This document shows positions 1 to 9,756 of a DNA stretch of 42,164 bases, piece after piece; position 1 is the stretch's first letter, and each line of letters begins with the position of its first letter. The DNA is from Salinivirgaceae bacterium (GTDB taxonomy: Bacteria; Bacteroidota; Bacteroidia; Bacteroidales; SZUA-534). The translations under genes were made by a program, and so were the position numbers. The notes beneath the pieces were generated by a model that was not told the origin of the DNA, searched no databases, and worked only from the letters and a program-made list of their open reading frames with translations. The stretch lies in the NCBI GenBank assembly GCA_027858735.1, contig JAQICC010000137.1, forward strand, positions 1 through 42,164, read 5' to 3'.

Positions 1-107
1 GGATAGTAATATTTAAATCAACAATCTCATGTTATTATCTTAATTTGGAAATTGAAATCTTGTAGTTGAAATTTATGTATCTTTATTTTCTGTCCCTCTG
101 AAATTAG

Positions 108-578
108 TTTGAACTTACGTCAGATTTTAACATCAATAATAAAAAATACGATGGCTTAAGTATTTTAGAAACTTTTGCTCTTTTGGATGATACGGATCTG
201 GTTTCGTCAATAAAAGTTTGGACAAACCATAGCGACAAAGTACTTTCTTTGCTATGTAAGAACTTCATAAACCGAAAACTTTTTAGAAACATAATTGGGG
301 ATGCCCCTTTTGATGAAAATCTAATAAAAAAGGTAAAAAAGAAAACGGCTGAAAAACTTGATATTCCTTTGTATGATATTGAGTATTTTGTAAAATCAGA
401 CACCATTGAAAACAGTGCCTATAAGCAAGAAACTGACAAAATTTTGATTAAAGAAAAAGATGGCAAAATAACCGAAATAGTGAATATTGCTGACATGTTA
501 AATATTAAAGCTCTTTCCGGAACTGTGAGTAAATACTTTTTATGTTTTCCAAAAGAGGTTAATATAGATAATTTATAG
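108..578 (+). pseudogene. C-terminal remnant of an HD-superfamily phosphohydrolase
   Basis: The readable protein (TTG at 183, or from 108 without a start codon) resembles the last third of the HD-domain phosphohydrolases that commonly sit just upstream of lpxD in Bacteroidota. Recognisable stretches are LDDTDLVSSIKVW, a DKVLS..C..FINR segment, and a terminal ALSGTVSKYFLCFPK. The same frame continues upstream with family-like residues (YFLSL, then FELTSDFN) but is broken by stops at 63-65, 99-101 and 105-107, and nothing recognisable precedes about position 78. The catalytic HD core is therefore missing within the window. I read it as a decayed 3' fragment and not as a functional small protein. 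The family assignment is from memory of homologues. A short translated product from TTG 183 cannot be excluded. Confidence 0.72.
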
Positions 579-639
579 TTCTACATCATAAATCTTGTTT
601 ATTCAACTGAATATTTAATAAATATTCCCTTTTGTTTTA

Positions 640-647
640 TAGATTTG
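640..647 (+). promoter_or_regulatory. Possible -7 element of the lpxD promoter
   Basis: TAGATTTG matches the Bacteroidota -7 consensus TAnnTTTG and lies about 80 bp upstream of the lpxD ATG. No good TTG -33 element is visible at the usual spacing, so this is a weak call. Confidence 0.35.
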
Positions 648-726
648 CCAAAATTAATACAACGGAAGTTGGGTATTATTTAATTTTTACCCTAAAAATC
701 TAACTTTATAAGCTAAATAAATATAT

Positions 727-1788
727 ATGGAATTTTCAGCAAATCAGATAGCGGAATTTTTAAAAGGACGCGTTGAAGGTGACGGTGAAGTAAAGGTAAG
801 CGATGTTGCAAAAATTGAGGATGGTAAGTCTGGGACATTAGCTTTTTTAGCTAACCCAAAATATACTCCCCATATCTACAATACAAATTCATCGGCGGTT
901 TTAGTTAACAACGATTTTAAGCCTGAAAAAGATGTTACTGCCACATTAATATATGTTGACAATGCTTACGAAGCCTTTGCTACCTTACTTGAAATGGTCG
1001 CCGAATCCATGTATGAGGTAAAAATGGGTATTGAACAACCGAGCCATATTCACGAAAGCTGCAAATACGAAGAGGGACTGTATGTTGGTGCCTTTGCTTA
1101 TATTGGCAAAAATGTTACGCTTGGCAAAAATGTAAAAATCTATCCTCAGGTATATGTTGGCGATAATGTAACTATTGGCGATAATACAATATTATATGCT
1201 GGTGCAAAAGTTTACCACGATTGTATTCTTGGCAAACATGTTACTATCCATTCAGGCGCAATTATTGGTTCCGATGGATTTGGTTTTGCTCCGACTGACA
1301 CTGCCAATTACAAAAAAATACCGCAAATAGGGAATGCTATTCTTGAAGATTATGTTGAAGTTGGTGGAAACACAACCGTTGACCGTGCAACAATGGGTAG
1401 TACAATTTTAAGAAAAGGGGTTAAACTTGATAATCTAATTCAAATTGCACACAATGTTGAAGTAGGCGAAAGCACTGTTATGGCTGCACAATCGGGCATT
1501 GCAGGTTCGTCCAAAGTTGGAAGAAACTGTATGGTTGGCGGTCAAGTAGCTATTACCGGACACATAACTGTTGCCGATGATGTTAAACTTGCAGGTAAAT
1601 CGGGTGTTTCTGGTAATATTAGAAAAGTAGGTGCTATTCAAATGGGCGCTCCATCTTTTGATATTCGCGATTTTAATAAATCGTATGTTTATTTTAGGAA
1701 ATTACCTCTGCTAAATGATAAAATCAGTGCCCTTGAAAAAGAACTTGCTGAATTAAAAAAAACAACTTTAAAAAATACCCTATCATAA
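727..1788 (+). CDS. lpxD: UDP-3-O-acylglucosamine N-acyltransferase LpxD
   Basis: LpxD transfers a 3-hydroxyacyl chain from acyl carrier protein to the 2-amino group of UDP-3-O-acylglucosamine, the third step of lipid A synthesis, in the cytoplasm. At 353 aa it has the usual length. An N-terminal uridine-binding domain (about 1-100) is followed by hexapeptide repeats of the left-handed beta-helix (about 105-310, seen as repeated [IV]G.N[VT] turns). His242 in the segment IQIAHNVEVG matches the catalytic base, and GSDGFGFAP is the conserved substrate loop. A C-terminal helix ends the protein. In many Bacteroidota lpxD is followed by lpxC/fabZ and lpxA. Here it is followed directly by a terminator and the convergent rnr gene, so it stands alone. 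Confidence 0.96.
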   Translation: MEFSANQIAEFLKGRVEGDGEVKVSDVAKIEDGKSGTLAFLANPKYTPHIYNTNSSAVLVNNDFKPEKDVTATLIYVDNAYEAFATLLEMVAESMYEVKMGIEQPSHIHESCKYEEGLYVGAFAYIGKNVTLGKNVKIYPQVYVGDNVTIGDNTILYAGAKVYHDCILGKHVTIHSGAIIGSDGFGFAPTDTANYKKIPQIGNAILEDYVEVGGNTTVDRATMGSTILRKGVKLDNLIQIAHNVEVGESTVMAAQSGIAGSSKVGRNCMVGGQVAITGHITVADDVKLAGKSGVSGNIRKVGAIQMGAPSFDIRDFNKSYVYFRKLPLLNDKISALEKELAELKKTTLKNTLS

Positions 1789-1794
1789 AATTAT

Positions 1795-1827
1795 AAAAGG
1801 CTGCCTCATTTGAGAGCAGCCTTTTTA
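1795..1827. terminator. Bidirectional terminator between lpxD and rnr
   Basis: A 10-bp stem (AAAAGGCTGC pairing with GCAGCCTTTT) plus an inner CTC/GAG pair encloses an ATTT loop, with a T-run on the plus strand and an A-run on the other side. It ends lpxD and can also serve the convergent rnr transcript. Confidence 0.85.
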
Positions 1828-1912
1828 ATAATAAAGCAGAGCATTGCATTTTTTTTGCATTGCTAATACCTATAACCAAATGCTATGCCAAATATTGTAT
1901 TTGTTAATTTAT

Positions 1913-4075
1913 TTATTCAGAAACCATTTCAAAATCGAGCTGTTTTTTTGTCAAATTAGCTGATACAACCCTGATTTTCACCTCATCACCCATTGTATAT
2001 CTTTTTTTACTTCGTTCTGCAATTAAAGCAAATTCAGCTTCGTCGTATTCATAATAATCATCGGTAAGTGTACGCACCGGAACCATTCCCTCACATTTGT
2101 TAGCAATTAGCTCAATATATAAGCCCCATTGCGTAACGCCAGAAATTACACCGTCGAATACCTCACCCACATTATCTTTCATAAATTCTACTTGCTTAAA
2201 TTTTATGGAGGCACGCTCAGCATTAACTGCCAATTGCTCCATATCCGATGTATGTTTACACATATCTTCGTACTCATCTTGAGAATAAGAATTTCCTCCT
2301 TCTAAGTAATGCTCAAGCATACGATGTACCATCATGTCTGGATATCGGCGTATGGGAGAAGTAAAATGAGAGTAATAGTCAAAAGCCAATCCGTAATGAC
2401 CTATATTTTTTGTTGAATATATGGCCTTAGCCATTGTGCGAATAGCTAAAGTCTCCACTACAGTTTGTTCATTCTTTCCACGCACATCAAGTAACAATTG
2501 GTTCATACTCTCCGCAATTTTTTTAGGCGATTGGGTTTGAACCTGATAGCCAAAGCGTTTAATGAAAAAGGAGAATGCTCCTAATTTTTCTTTATTGGGC
2601 TCATCGTGAATACGATAAACAAAGGTTTTTACCGTTTTTTTGCCATCGGGTTTACCAATAAACATGGCCACCTTTTTATTGGCCAATAGCATAAACTCTT
2701 CAATAAGCTGGTTACTCTCTTTGTTTTCCTTTAAATAAACTCCAACCGGTCGAGCTTGATCATCGAGCTCAAATTTAACTTCGCTGCGTTCAAATGCTAT
2801 TGAACCACTCTGAAATCTTTTTGATCTTAGTTTTTTGGCAAGATTGTGCAATGTTAGAATTTCATCTTTTAAATCCCCTTCCCCTGTTTCTATAACTTCT
2901 TGAGCTTCTTCGTAAGAAAATCTTCGATCGGAATTTATTATGGCTTTCCCAAACCATTGGTTCACAACATGAGCCTTTGCATCCAATTCGAAAACGGCTG
3001 AAAAAACTAACTTTTCTTCATTGGGTCGTAATGAACAAATTACATTAGAAAGCCTTTCTGGAAGCATGGGTACAACCCTATCAACTAAATAAATAGAAGT
3101 TGCACGTGAATATGCCTCTTTTTCAAGTATCGTATTTGGCCTTACATAATGTGTTACATCGGCAATGTGTATACCCACTTCAATATTGCCATTTTCCAAT
3201 TTTTTATACGATAAGGCATCATCAAAATCTTTCGCATCAAATGGGTCAATGGTAAAAGTAGTTGTGTCTCTAAAATCGCGACGCTTGCCTATCTCCTCTT
3301 TTGATATTTCATCAGGAATTATTTCTGCTGCTTCCAGTACTTTTTCAGGAAACTCATATGGCAAACCGTATTCGGCTAAAATGGAGTGCATTTCTACTTC
3401 ATTCTCTCCCGGCATCCCTAAAACATCAACAATTTCACCTATGGGGTTTTTCTGTCGTTCGGGCCATTCAATAATTTTCGCAATTGCTTTCTGTCCCTGT
3501 TTGGCATCATTAAGTTTGTCAAGCGGAATAAATATATCGTGTGGTAATTGATTTCGTTCAGGCACTAAAAATGCAAAATGATTTGAAATCTCAACAACAC
3601 CTACAAAAACCTCACGGTGACGTTTAACGATTTCAACCACCTCGCCTTCAACATGATTGCGCCTTTTTAAGGCATACACGTAAACTTTCACTAAATCGTG
3701 ATGCAAGGCATGATTCAGATTTTTTGAGGCAACAAATACATCTTTTTCTATTTCATCGGAAACTATATAAGCCGATCCTCGTGCCGTTAAATCAACTCGC
3801 CCGGTAATGTATGCCCCTTGCGATTTAAGTTTAAACTTTCCCCGGTGAATTTCTATTAAATCGCCTTGCTGCGATAATTCCATTAAGCAGCTATTTATCA
3901 GTCGCTTTGTCTCTGAATCTTTAATTAATAACAGACTTGATAACTGTCGGTAATTTAAAGACCTACCCGGTTCTTCATTAAATAGCTGAAGTATTTTACT
4001 TATTAGTGTCTTTTTATTGAATGATGAGTTTTTTCCACTCTTCTTCTTCAAAGTTTGTTTCTTTTTTTTTGACAT
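1913..4075 (-). CDS. rnr: Ribonuclease R
   Basis: RNase R is a processive 3'-5' exoribonuclease of the RNB family that degrades structured RNA, including mRNA and rRNA fragments, and is often induced by cold. The 720-aa protein has a basic, Lys-rich N-terminus (residues 1-20), a helix-turn-helix-like segment, cold-shock/OB domains, and an RNB catalytic domain with the metal-binding motif DPFDAKDFDDA (around residues 277-287). A C-terminal S1 domain follows (from about 640, GEVFDGVISGV). The SPIRRYPDMMVHR motif of the RNB active site is intact. The ATG lies 9 bp downstream of the membrane-protein stop codon, so the two are very likely co-transcribed. It converges on lpxD across a shared terminator. 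Confidence 0.96.
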   Translation of the reverse strand: MSKKKKQTLKKKSGKNSSFNKKTLISKILQLFNEEPGRSLNYRQLSSLLLIKDSETKRLINSCLMELSQQGDLIEIHRGKFKLKSQGAYITGRVDLTARGSAYIVSDEIEKDVFVASKNLNHALHHDLVKVYVYALKRRNHVEGEVVEIVKRHREVFVGVVEISNHFAFLVPERNQLPHDIFIPLDKLNDAKQGQKAIAKIIEWPERQKNPIGEIVDVLGMPGENEVEMHSILAEYGLPYEFPEKVLEAAEIIPDEISKEEIGKRRDFRDTTTFTIDPFDAKDFDDALSYKKLENGNIEVGIHIADVTHYVRPNTILEKEAYSRATSIYLVDRVVPMLPERLSNVICSLRPNEEKLVFSAVFELDAKAHVVNQWFGKAIINSDRRFSYEEAQEVIETGEGDLKDEILTLHNLAKKLRSKRFQSGSIAFERSEVKFELDDQARPVGVYLKENKESNQLIEEFMLLANKKVAMFIGKPDGKKTVKTFVYRIHDEPNKEKLGAFSFFIKRFGYQVQTQSPKKIAESMNQLLLDVRGKNEQTVVETLAIRTMAKAIYSTKNIGHYGLAFDYYSHFTSPIRRYPDMMVHRMLEHYLEGGNSYSQDEYEDMCKHTSDMEQLAVNAERASIKFKQVEFMKDNVGEVFDGVISGVTQWGLYIELIANKCEGMVPVRTLTDDYYEYDEAEFALIAERSKKRYTMGDEVKIRVVSANLTKKQLDFEMVSE

Positions 4076-4084
4076 AGTAATAAA

Positions 4085-4696
4085 TTACAAATTAAATAAA
4101 ACTATTACCCCAAAGTTTAAAGCATATCCTATCATAAAGCCACCATAAATTTGCTGTGCATCGTGTTCTTTCAAATACAATCTTACAGTACCAATAATTC
4201 CTGCTACCAAAATAGCCATCATTAATACCCAATTAACATGCAAACCGTATAAATGCTCGAGCGATGAGAGTAAACCAATTAACCCTCCAATACCTATCAT
4301 ATGCAGACTTATTTTCCAACCAATATTTATTACCGATGCTACCAATACACTTATAAAAACTGCGAGCATATACTGTTGAAGAATAAAGGGTGCCGAATAT
4401 CTATTAAGAATATAATATCCAAAAAGGTAGAATAGCGATGTTATAAACATAGGTACAAGCCGTTCTCGCCTTGTTGACATTTGTACACCTGTTATAATTT
4501 TTTGATAATACAAAATTGGGATAATTGCCAAAGGGAAAAAAACGGTTACAATAGCAACCAAATAAACAATTGCTTTTTTCGATTCGAATGGTAATAGTGC
4601 CAAATGACTCATGCTAAATATCAGTAAAACACCTATTAAAGGTATAAATACAGGATGCAAAACAAAAGACAGAAGCTTGAATACTTTCTTTGTCAT
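4085..4696 (-). CDS. PAP2-like integral membrane protein
   Basis: A 203-aa protein made almost wholly of hydrophobic helices (about six) and predicted to lie in the inner membrane. It carries a weak but ordered PAP2 phosphatase signature: STRRERLVP in place of KxxxxxxRP, SLHMIGIGG resembling the central S-x-H motif, and RLYLKEHDAQQIYGG resembling SRxYLxxHxxxDxxxG. The Arg and His of the last motif are kept but the Asp is replaced by Gln. Activity on phospholipid-type phosphates is possible but unproven, and it may be a non-catalytic relative. It lies 9 bp upstream of rnr and about 100 bp downstream of rpoN on the same strand. Confidence 0.7.
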   Translation of the reverse strand: MTKKVFKLLSFVLHPVFIPLIGVLLIFSMSHLALLPFESKKAIVYLVAIVTVFFPLAIIPILYYQKIITGVQMSTRRERLVPMFITSLFYLFGYYILNRYSAPFILQQYMLAVFISVLVASVINIGWKISLHMIGIGGLIGLLSSLEHLYGLHVNWVLMMAILVAGIIGTVRLYLKEHDAQQIYGGFMIGYALNFGVIVLFNL

Positions 4697-4796
4697 GGAA
4701 TAATATTTTGTGTGACAAGGTATAAAAGAAATAACAATTCGTAGGTTAATTAAACTGAAATTTTAGATTAACTAATTGCAAAACCAGCTTGACCGC

Positions 4797-6245
4797 TTAT
4801 AATTCCTTTCTTAATCGTGCAACAGGAATATCAAGTTGTTCACGATACTTTGCTACTGTTCTTCGAGCTATCATATATCCTTTTTCCTGCAAAATCTTGG
4901 TGAGTTTTTCGTCCGTTAAAGGTTTTTGCTTATCCTCACCACCAACGGCATCTTCCAGAATACTTTTTACCTCACGTGCTGATACTTCTTCACCACTTGT
5001 GGTTTGCATAGCTTCGGAAAAGAATGATTTCAATGAAAGAATACCAAAATCGGTTTGAATGTACTTACTGTTTGCTACTCGTGAAATTGTTGAAATATCG
5101 AGATTCGTAACATCAGCAATGTCTTTCAATATCATCGGTTTAAGTTTCTTTTCATCTCCTTCTTGAAAATATTCACCTTGATATTCAATGATTGCTTCCA
5201 TGGTTAAAAGCAAGGTTAATTGTCTTTGCCTAATGGCATCAATAAACCATTTTGCTGAATCAAGCTTTTGCCTCACAAAAGTTATGGTTTCTCTATCTTG
5301 TTTATTTTTTTTTGCTTTTTTATTGCCAAATTGTTCAAGCATATCATTGTAGGCCTTGCTTAAACGCAAATCGGGAACATTTCGTTCATTTAACGACAAT
5401 TCAAGTTCTCCATCGTAGTTTTCTAATACAAAATCAGGAATAATTGGCCTGTTGGTTTGATCACGCGGATCGGAATAACTTCCTCCTGGTTTTGGATTTA
5501 ACCTTAGTATTTCATCAAGAGCATCTTTTAAATCATCTTCAGTAATATTTAATCTTCCAATAATTTTATCGTAATGCTTGCGGGCAAATTCAGTGAAATG
5601 ATCCTGCAAAATTTCCGTAGCCAATTTTACACTGCTACTTCCATTTCTTTTTCTTTTAATTTGAATAAGTAAACATTGCTGTAAATCAACAGCTCCAACA
5701 CCGGGAGGATCAAAATCTTGAATAATGGCTAATATTTCCTTTAATTGCTCTTCTGTAGTATCTATATTAAGCGTAAAAGCCAAATCATCAACAATTGCCT
5801 CCAAATCTCTTCGCAGGTAACCATCATCATCAATATTTCCTATAATATACTCAGCCAATTTACGGTTGAAATCTGATATTACTCTTAACCCTAGCTGTGC
5901 TATAAGACTTTCATGGAAAGTTGAACCTAGTGAAAAAGGTACTTCTTTACGCTCCTCATCTTTTGAATAGTTACTGGCACGTAATTTATAGGAGGGGGTA
6001 TCATCTTCATCAGCTAAATAATCTTCAATCGAGAATTCATCCTGTTCTTTTTCTTCTTTTATTTCGTCTTCATTCTGGTTATCAAAATCAACTTCAGCCC
6101 CTTCTTCCAAGGCTGGATTTTCCTCCAACTCTTTTTTAACCCTCTGATTTAACTGCATAGTAGGAATTTCAAGCAGCTTTATCAATTGAATTTGCTGAGG
6201 TGAAAGCTTTTGTAATAATTTATGTTGTAAACGTTGCTTTAACAT
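4797..6245 (-). CDS. rpoN: RNA polymerase sigma-54 factor
   Basis: Sigma-54 directs RNA polymerase to -24/-12 promoters that need AAA+ enhancer-binding activators. The 482-aa protein has the Gln/Leu-rich region I (about 1-50, KLLQKLSPQQIQLIKLLEIP), a strongly acidic region II (about 50-75), the core-binding domain, a helix-turn-helix region and the diagnostic RpoN box ARRTVAKYRE (residues 460-469) near the end. Length and domain order are normal. The gene is on the minus strand after asnS, separated by an asnS terminator, so it probably has its own promoter. No clear -24/-12 promoter was recognised elsewhere in the window. Confidence 0.97.
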   Translation of the reverse strand: MLKQRLQHKLLQKLSPQQIQLIKLLEIPTMQLNQRVKKELEENPALEEGAEVDFDNQNEDEIKEEKEQDEFSIEDYLADEDDTPSYKLRASNYSKDEERKEVPFSLGSTFHESLIAQLGLRVISDFNRKLAEYIIGNIDDDGYLRRDLEAIVDDLAFTLNIDTTEEQLKEILAIIQDFDPPGVGAVDLQQCLLIQIKRKRNGSSSVKLATEILQDHFTEFARKHYDKIIGRLNITEDDLKDALDEILRLNPKPGGSYSDPRDQTNRPIIPDFVLENYDGELELSLNERNVPDLRLSKAYNDMLEQFGNKKAKKNKQDRETITFVRQKLDSAKWFIDAIRQRQLTLLLTMEAIIEYQGEYFQEGDEKKLKPMILKDIADVTNLDISTISRVANSKYIQTDFGILSLKSFFSEAMQTTSGEEVSAREVKSILEDAVGGEDKQKPLTDEKLTKILQEKGYMIARRTVAKYREQLDIPVARLRKEL

Positions 6246-6347
6246 TCCAAATACGCTTCTATTATCTATTGATTAATGTAAGTGCAAGATACTGAAAATA
6301 CTCATGACCTTAGCATATTTCGTGCCACAAAAAATATTATGTAAATG

Positions 6348-6380
6348 AAAAAGGACATGCTTTGGTTGCATGCCCTTTAA
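6348..6380 (-). terminator. Terminator downstream of asnS
   Basis: On the minus strand a GC-containing stem (AAAGGGCATGC pairing with GCATGTCCTTT, one mismatch) is followed by a T-rich tract. It lies about 57 bp past the asnS stop and separates asnS from rpoN. Confidence 0.75.
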
Positions 6381-6436
6381 CACTGTTTAATTTGATGTTT
6401 ATTTTAGAAAAAGAATTGCACGTGTACAATTCGCCA

Positions 6437-7885
6437 TTAAAACTCAGCAGTCTTAGCTGCTCTTGGGAAAGGTATTACGTCGCGTATGTTACCCATACCT
6501 GTTACAAATAACATCATTCGCTCAAAACCAAGGCCATAACCACTATGAGGAACCGTACCAAACTTACGTGTTTCAAGAAACCACCACAGATCTTTTTTAG
6601 GAATTCCCATCTCTTCAATTCGTGCCAATAATTTTTCATAGCTCTCTTCACGTTGCGAACCCCCAATAATTTCACCAATTCCCGGAAATAGAACATCCAT
6701 AGCACGAACAGTTTTACCATCGTCATTTTGCTTCATGTAAAATGCCTTAATATCGCGAGGGTAATCTGTTAAAATTACTGGTTTTTTATAATGTTTCTCT
6801 ACTAAAAAACGTTCGTGCTCACTTTGTAAATCAATACCCCATTCCACAGGATATTGGAATTTACCTTTTTTATTTGGTTTTGAATTTCTTAAAACCTCAA
6901 CTGCTTCTGTATATGTTAAGCGCTCAAAATCATTTACAAGAACAAACTCTAGTTTCTCAATAAGCGCATGTTCTGAACGATCTTTTTCAGGCTTAGATTT
7001 TTCCTCATCGAGAAGACGTTTTTCCAAAAATTCAAGATCGTCTTTACAATTATCTAATGCGTATTTCACCAAGTATTTTAGCATCTCCTCTGCTAAATCC
7101 ATGTTGTCATGAATATCGTAAAATGCCATTTCAGGTTCAATCATCCAAAACTCGGCCAAGTGGCGTGAAGTGTTTGAGTTTTCGGCACGAAACGTTGGTC
7201 CAAATGTGTAAACTTCGCCCAAAGCTAATGCTGCCAATTCGCCTTCAAGCTGACCCGATACGGTTAAGTTCGTCTCCTTACCAAAAAAGTCTTGGCTATA
7301 ATCAATTTCACCTTCTTTTGTTTTTGGTGGGTTTTTCATGTCAAGGGTGGTAACCTGAAACATTTCACCTGCACCTTCAGCATCCGAACCTGTTACTATT
7401 GGTGAATGCATGTACTTGAAACCTTTACCGTTAAAAAACTCATGAATAGCAAATGCCATGGCATGACGTATACGGAATACCGCACTAAATGTGTTGGTGC
7501 GGAAGCGTAAATGTGCCTTTTCGCGTAAAAACTCCAAACTATGTTTTTTAGGTTGCAAGGGGTATTCATCAGGATTTGCCTCGCCTAAAACTTCAATAGT
7601 GTCGGCAATAACCTCAACATTTTGTCCTGAGCCTTGGCTCTCGGTAAGCAATCCAACAATTGAAAGCGATGCTCCCGTGTGAATTCTATCGAGTATTGAA
7701 TCATCAATTTTTTCACGATCGGCTACAACCTGAACATTATGAATTATAGAACCGTCATTAAGTGCAATAAAAGCTACATTTTTACTTCCTCGCTTGGTTC
7801 TTACCCAACCTTTCACACACACTTGTGCACCAAAATCATCACGTTTTAGCACATCTGCAATTTTAGTTCTTCTTAATTCACTCAT
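6437..7885 (-). CDS. asnS: Asparagine--tRNA ligase
   Basis: A class II aminoacyl-tRNA synthetase that charges tRNA-Asn. The 482-aa protein has an N-terminal OB-fold anticodon-binding domain (about 15-110) and a catalytic core with motif 2 ([21 protein letters not shown]) and motif 3 ([13 protein letters not shown], near 450). The HLAEFWM signature favours AsnRS over AspRS. The ATG at 7885 follows a TATTTTTG promoter element at 7920-7913. A terminator lies just downstream. Its location between cysS and rpoN on the same strand fits the usual Bacteroidota arrangement near rpoN. Confidence 0.97.
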   Translation of the reverse strand: MSELRRTKIADVLKRDDFGAQVCVKGWVRTKRGSKNVAFIALNDGSIIHNVQVVADREKIDDSILDRIHTGASLSIVGLLTESQGSGQNVEVIADTIEVLGEANPDEYPLQPKKHSLEFLREKAHLRFRTNTFSAVFRIRHAMAFAIHEFFNGKGFKYMHSPIVTGSDAEGAGEMFQVTTLDMKNPPKTKEGEIDYSQDFFGKETNLTVSGQLEGELAALALGEVYTFGPTFRAENSNTSRHLAEFWMIEPEMAFYDIHDNMDLAEEMLKYLVKYALDNCKDDLEFLEKRLLDEEKSKPEKDRSEHALIEKLEFVLVNDFERLTYTEAVEVLRNSKPNKKGKFQYPVEWGIDLQSEHERFLVEKHYKKPVILTDYPRDIKAFYMKQNDDGKTVRAMDVLFPGIGEIIGGSQREESYEKLLARIEEMGIPKKDLWWFLETRKFGTVPHSGYGLGFERMMLFVTGMGNIRDVIPFPRAAKTAEF

Positions 7886-7912
7886 GTTATTATTTTCTTA
7901 ATTTTTGATCGG

Positions 7913-7920
7913 CAAAAATA
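7913..7920 (-). promoter_or_regulatory. Probable -7 element of the asnS promoter
   Basis: On the minus strand TATTTTTG fits TAnnTTTG and lies 28 bp upstream of the asnS ATG. The -33 element is not clear. Confidence 0.5.
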
Positions 7921-7988
7921 GCAATTAGTTTGATAATTTGAAGCCCTTTAAAATTAAAACAGCTTCATGTTTTGGGTTAATTGACAAA

Positions 7989-9464
7989 TTATTTTATCTC
8001 CCATTCAAAACCGTCTTTGGTATCTTTAATTACAATACCCATTTCAGTTAATTGATTACGAATTTTGTCGGCAGTGGCCCAGTCTTTGTTTTCTTTGGCT
8101 GCAATACGCATATTAAGCAGCATTTCAATTAAAACTCCCGACAAGTCATTGCCATCTTTTACATCTTCCTCTTCTGACTTTAACCCCAAAATATCAAAGG
8201 TGAAATTATGAAACAATTTCGTTAAAGCATCTAAGCCGGCGGTATCAATTTTTTCATTTCCAGCAGCAATAGAATTTATGCTTTTCACTCCTTCAAAAAG
8301 TTGTGAAAGCAAAATTGGAGTATTAAAATCGTCATTTAAGGCTTCATAACATTTGTTTGTGAGTTTTTCAACATCAAGGGTGTTTTCGCTGCTGGCTTTT
8401 ATTTTCGAAAGGGTTTCAATACCAGATAAAAGTCTGTTTAGTCCCTTTTCAGCAGCTTGCAATGCTTCGTTGCTAAAATCAATCGTTCCCCGATAATGAG
8501 CCATTAATATAAAAAAGCGAATAGTCATTGGGCTGTATGCCTGTTCTAACAGTTCATGGGTTCCGGTAAACAATTCATCCAAATTAATGAAATTATTTAG
8601 CGATTTACCCATTTTTTGTCCATTAATGGTAATCATATTATTGTGCATCCAACACTGCGCCGAATCGTGCCCGTGCACTGCTGTTGATTGCGCAATTTCA
8701 GCCTCATGATGCGGAAAAACCAAGTCCATTCCTCCACCATGAATATCAAATTTTTTTCCTAAGTATTTTGTACTCATGGCTGAACATTCCATATGCCAAC
8801 CTGGGAAACCCTCACTCCACTCCGATGACCAGCGCATAATATGTTCCGGTGTGGCTTTTTTCCAAAGTGCAAAATCGTAGCTGTTACGTTTCTCGCTCTG
8901 ACCGTCAAGCTCACGGGTGTTTTCCAACAATTCATCGACCTTACGTCCCGATAATGTTCCGTACGGATATTTCTCATTATATTTTAGTACATCGAAATAG
9001 ACAGATCCGTTGGCCTCATAAGCAAACCCAAGCTCCAACAATTTGCGGATCATCTCTTGTTGTTCAATAATATGGCCTGTTGCACGAGGTTCTATACTTG
9101 GTGATTTTACATTTAAAGCACGCATACTATCATGATAGCTCTCAGTGTACTGATGTACCACTTCCATAGGTTCCAATTGTTCTAATCTGGCTTTTTTCGA
9201 AATCTTATCTTCCCCGGTTTCGGCAACATCATCCGTTAGATGACCCACATCGGTAATATTACGAACATACCGAACCTTATAACCAATGTGGCTAAAGTAT
9301 CGTGAAACTACGTCAAAAGTAATGGCCGGACGCGCATGACCTAAATGTGCATCACCATAAACAGTTGGCCCGCAAACATACAACCCAAGTTTACCTATTA
9401 TTAGCGGAACAAACTCTTGCTTTTTACGTGTTAGTGTATTGTAAATGAAAATTTTATGCTGCAT
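7989..9464 (-). CDS. cysS: Cysteine--tRNA ligase
   Basis: A class I aminoacyl-tRNA synthetase that charges tRNA-Cys. The 491-aa protein has the HIGH motif as HLGH (residues 40-43), preceded by Cys31, one of the zinc ligands that recognise cysteine. The other ligands are visible as the Cys of [10 protein letters not shown] and the histidines of [11 protein letters not shown]. The KMSKS loop reads KMGKS (about residue 282-287), a variant I recall from other Bacteroidota CysRS. The C-terminal DALR-type anticodon domain is complete. The gene is on the minus strand upstream of asnS, with about 100 bp between them. Confidence 0.97.
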   Translation of the reverse strand: MQHKIFIYNTLTRKKQEFVPLIIGKLGLYVCGPTVYGDAHLGHARPAITFDVVSRYFSHIGYKVRYVRNITDVGHLTDDVAETGEDKISKKARLEQLEPMEVVHQYTESYHDSMRALNVKSPSIEPRATGHIIEQQEMIRKLLELGFAYEANGSVYFDVLKYNEKYPYGTLSGRKVDELLENTRELDGQSEKRNSYDFALWKKATPEHIMRWSSEWSEGFPGWHMECSAMSTKYLGKKFDIHGGGMDLVFPHHEAEIAQSTAVHGHDSAQCWMHNNMITINGQKMGKSLNNFINLDELFTGTHELLEQAYSPMTIRFFILMAHYRGTIDFSNEALQAAEKGLNRLLSGIETLSKIKASSENTLDVEKLTNKCYEALNDDFNTPILLSQLFEGVKSINSIAAGNEKIDTAGLDALTKLFHNFTFDILGLKSEEEDVKDGNDLSGVLIEMLLNMRIAAKENKDWATADKIRNQLTEMGIVIKDTKDGFEWEIK

Positions 9465-9756
9465 AAACTATTGTTATTAAAGGTACTGCTATCAATTTTT
9501 TAACCATTTAGTGATAACCTTGAACCTCATTTTTAAATATGTCTTCAGTTGGCAGTATGCAACCTAATATCCATTTTTAAGACGATTAACTATGGACTGC
9601 TATAAAATTATTAATGTAAAGGATGTTTTATATAAAAACACCTCCAATTTGCATAAATACCTAATAAAGAAGCTGCAAAGCTAAAAATTATTCTTTGAAA
9701 TATTGCAAGAATTTTAACCAGTTTTGGGTTAATTATTGAAAGAAGGGTTTGAATGT

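Noticed and set aside
104-406. Minus-strand ORF of 100 aa at the window start
   Set aside because: It lies opposite the HD-hydrolase remnant, whose plus-strand translation is clearly family-like.
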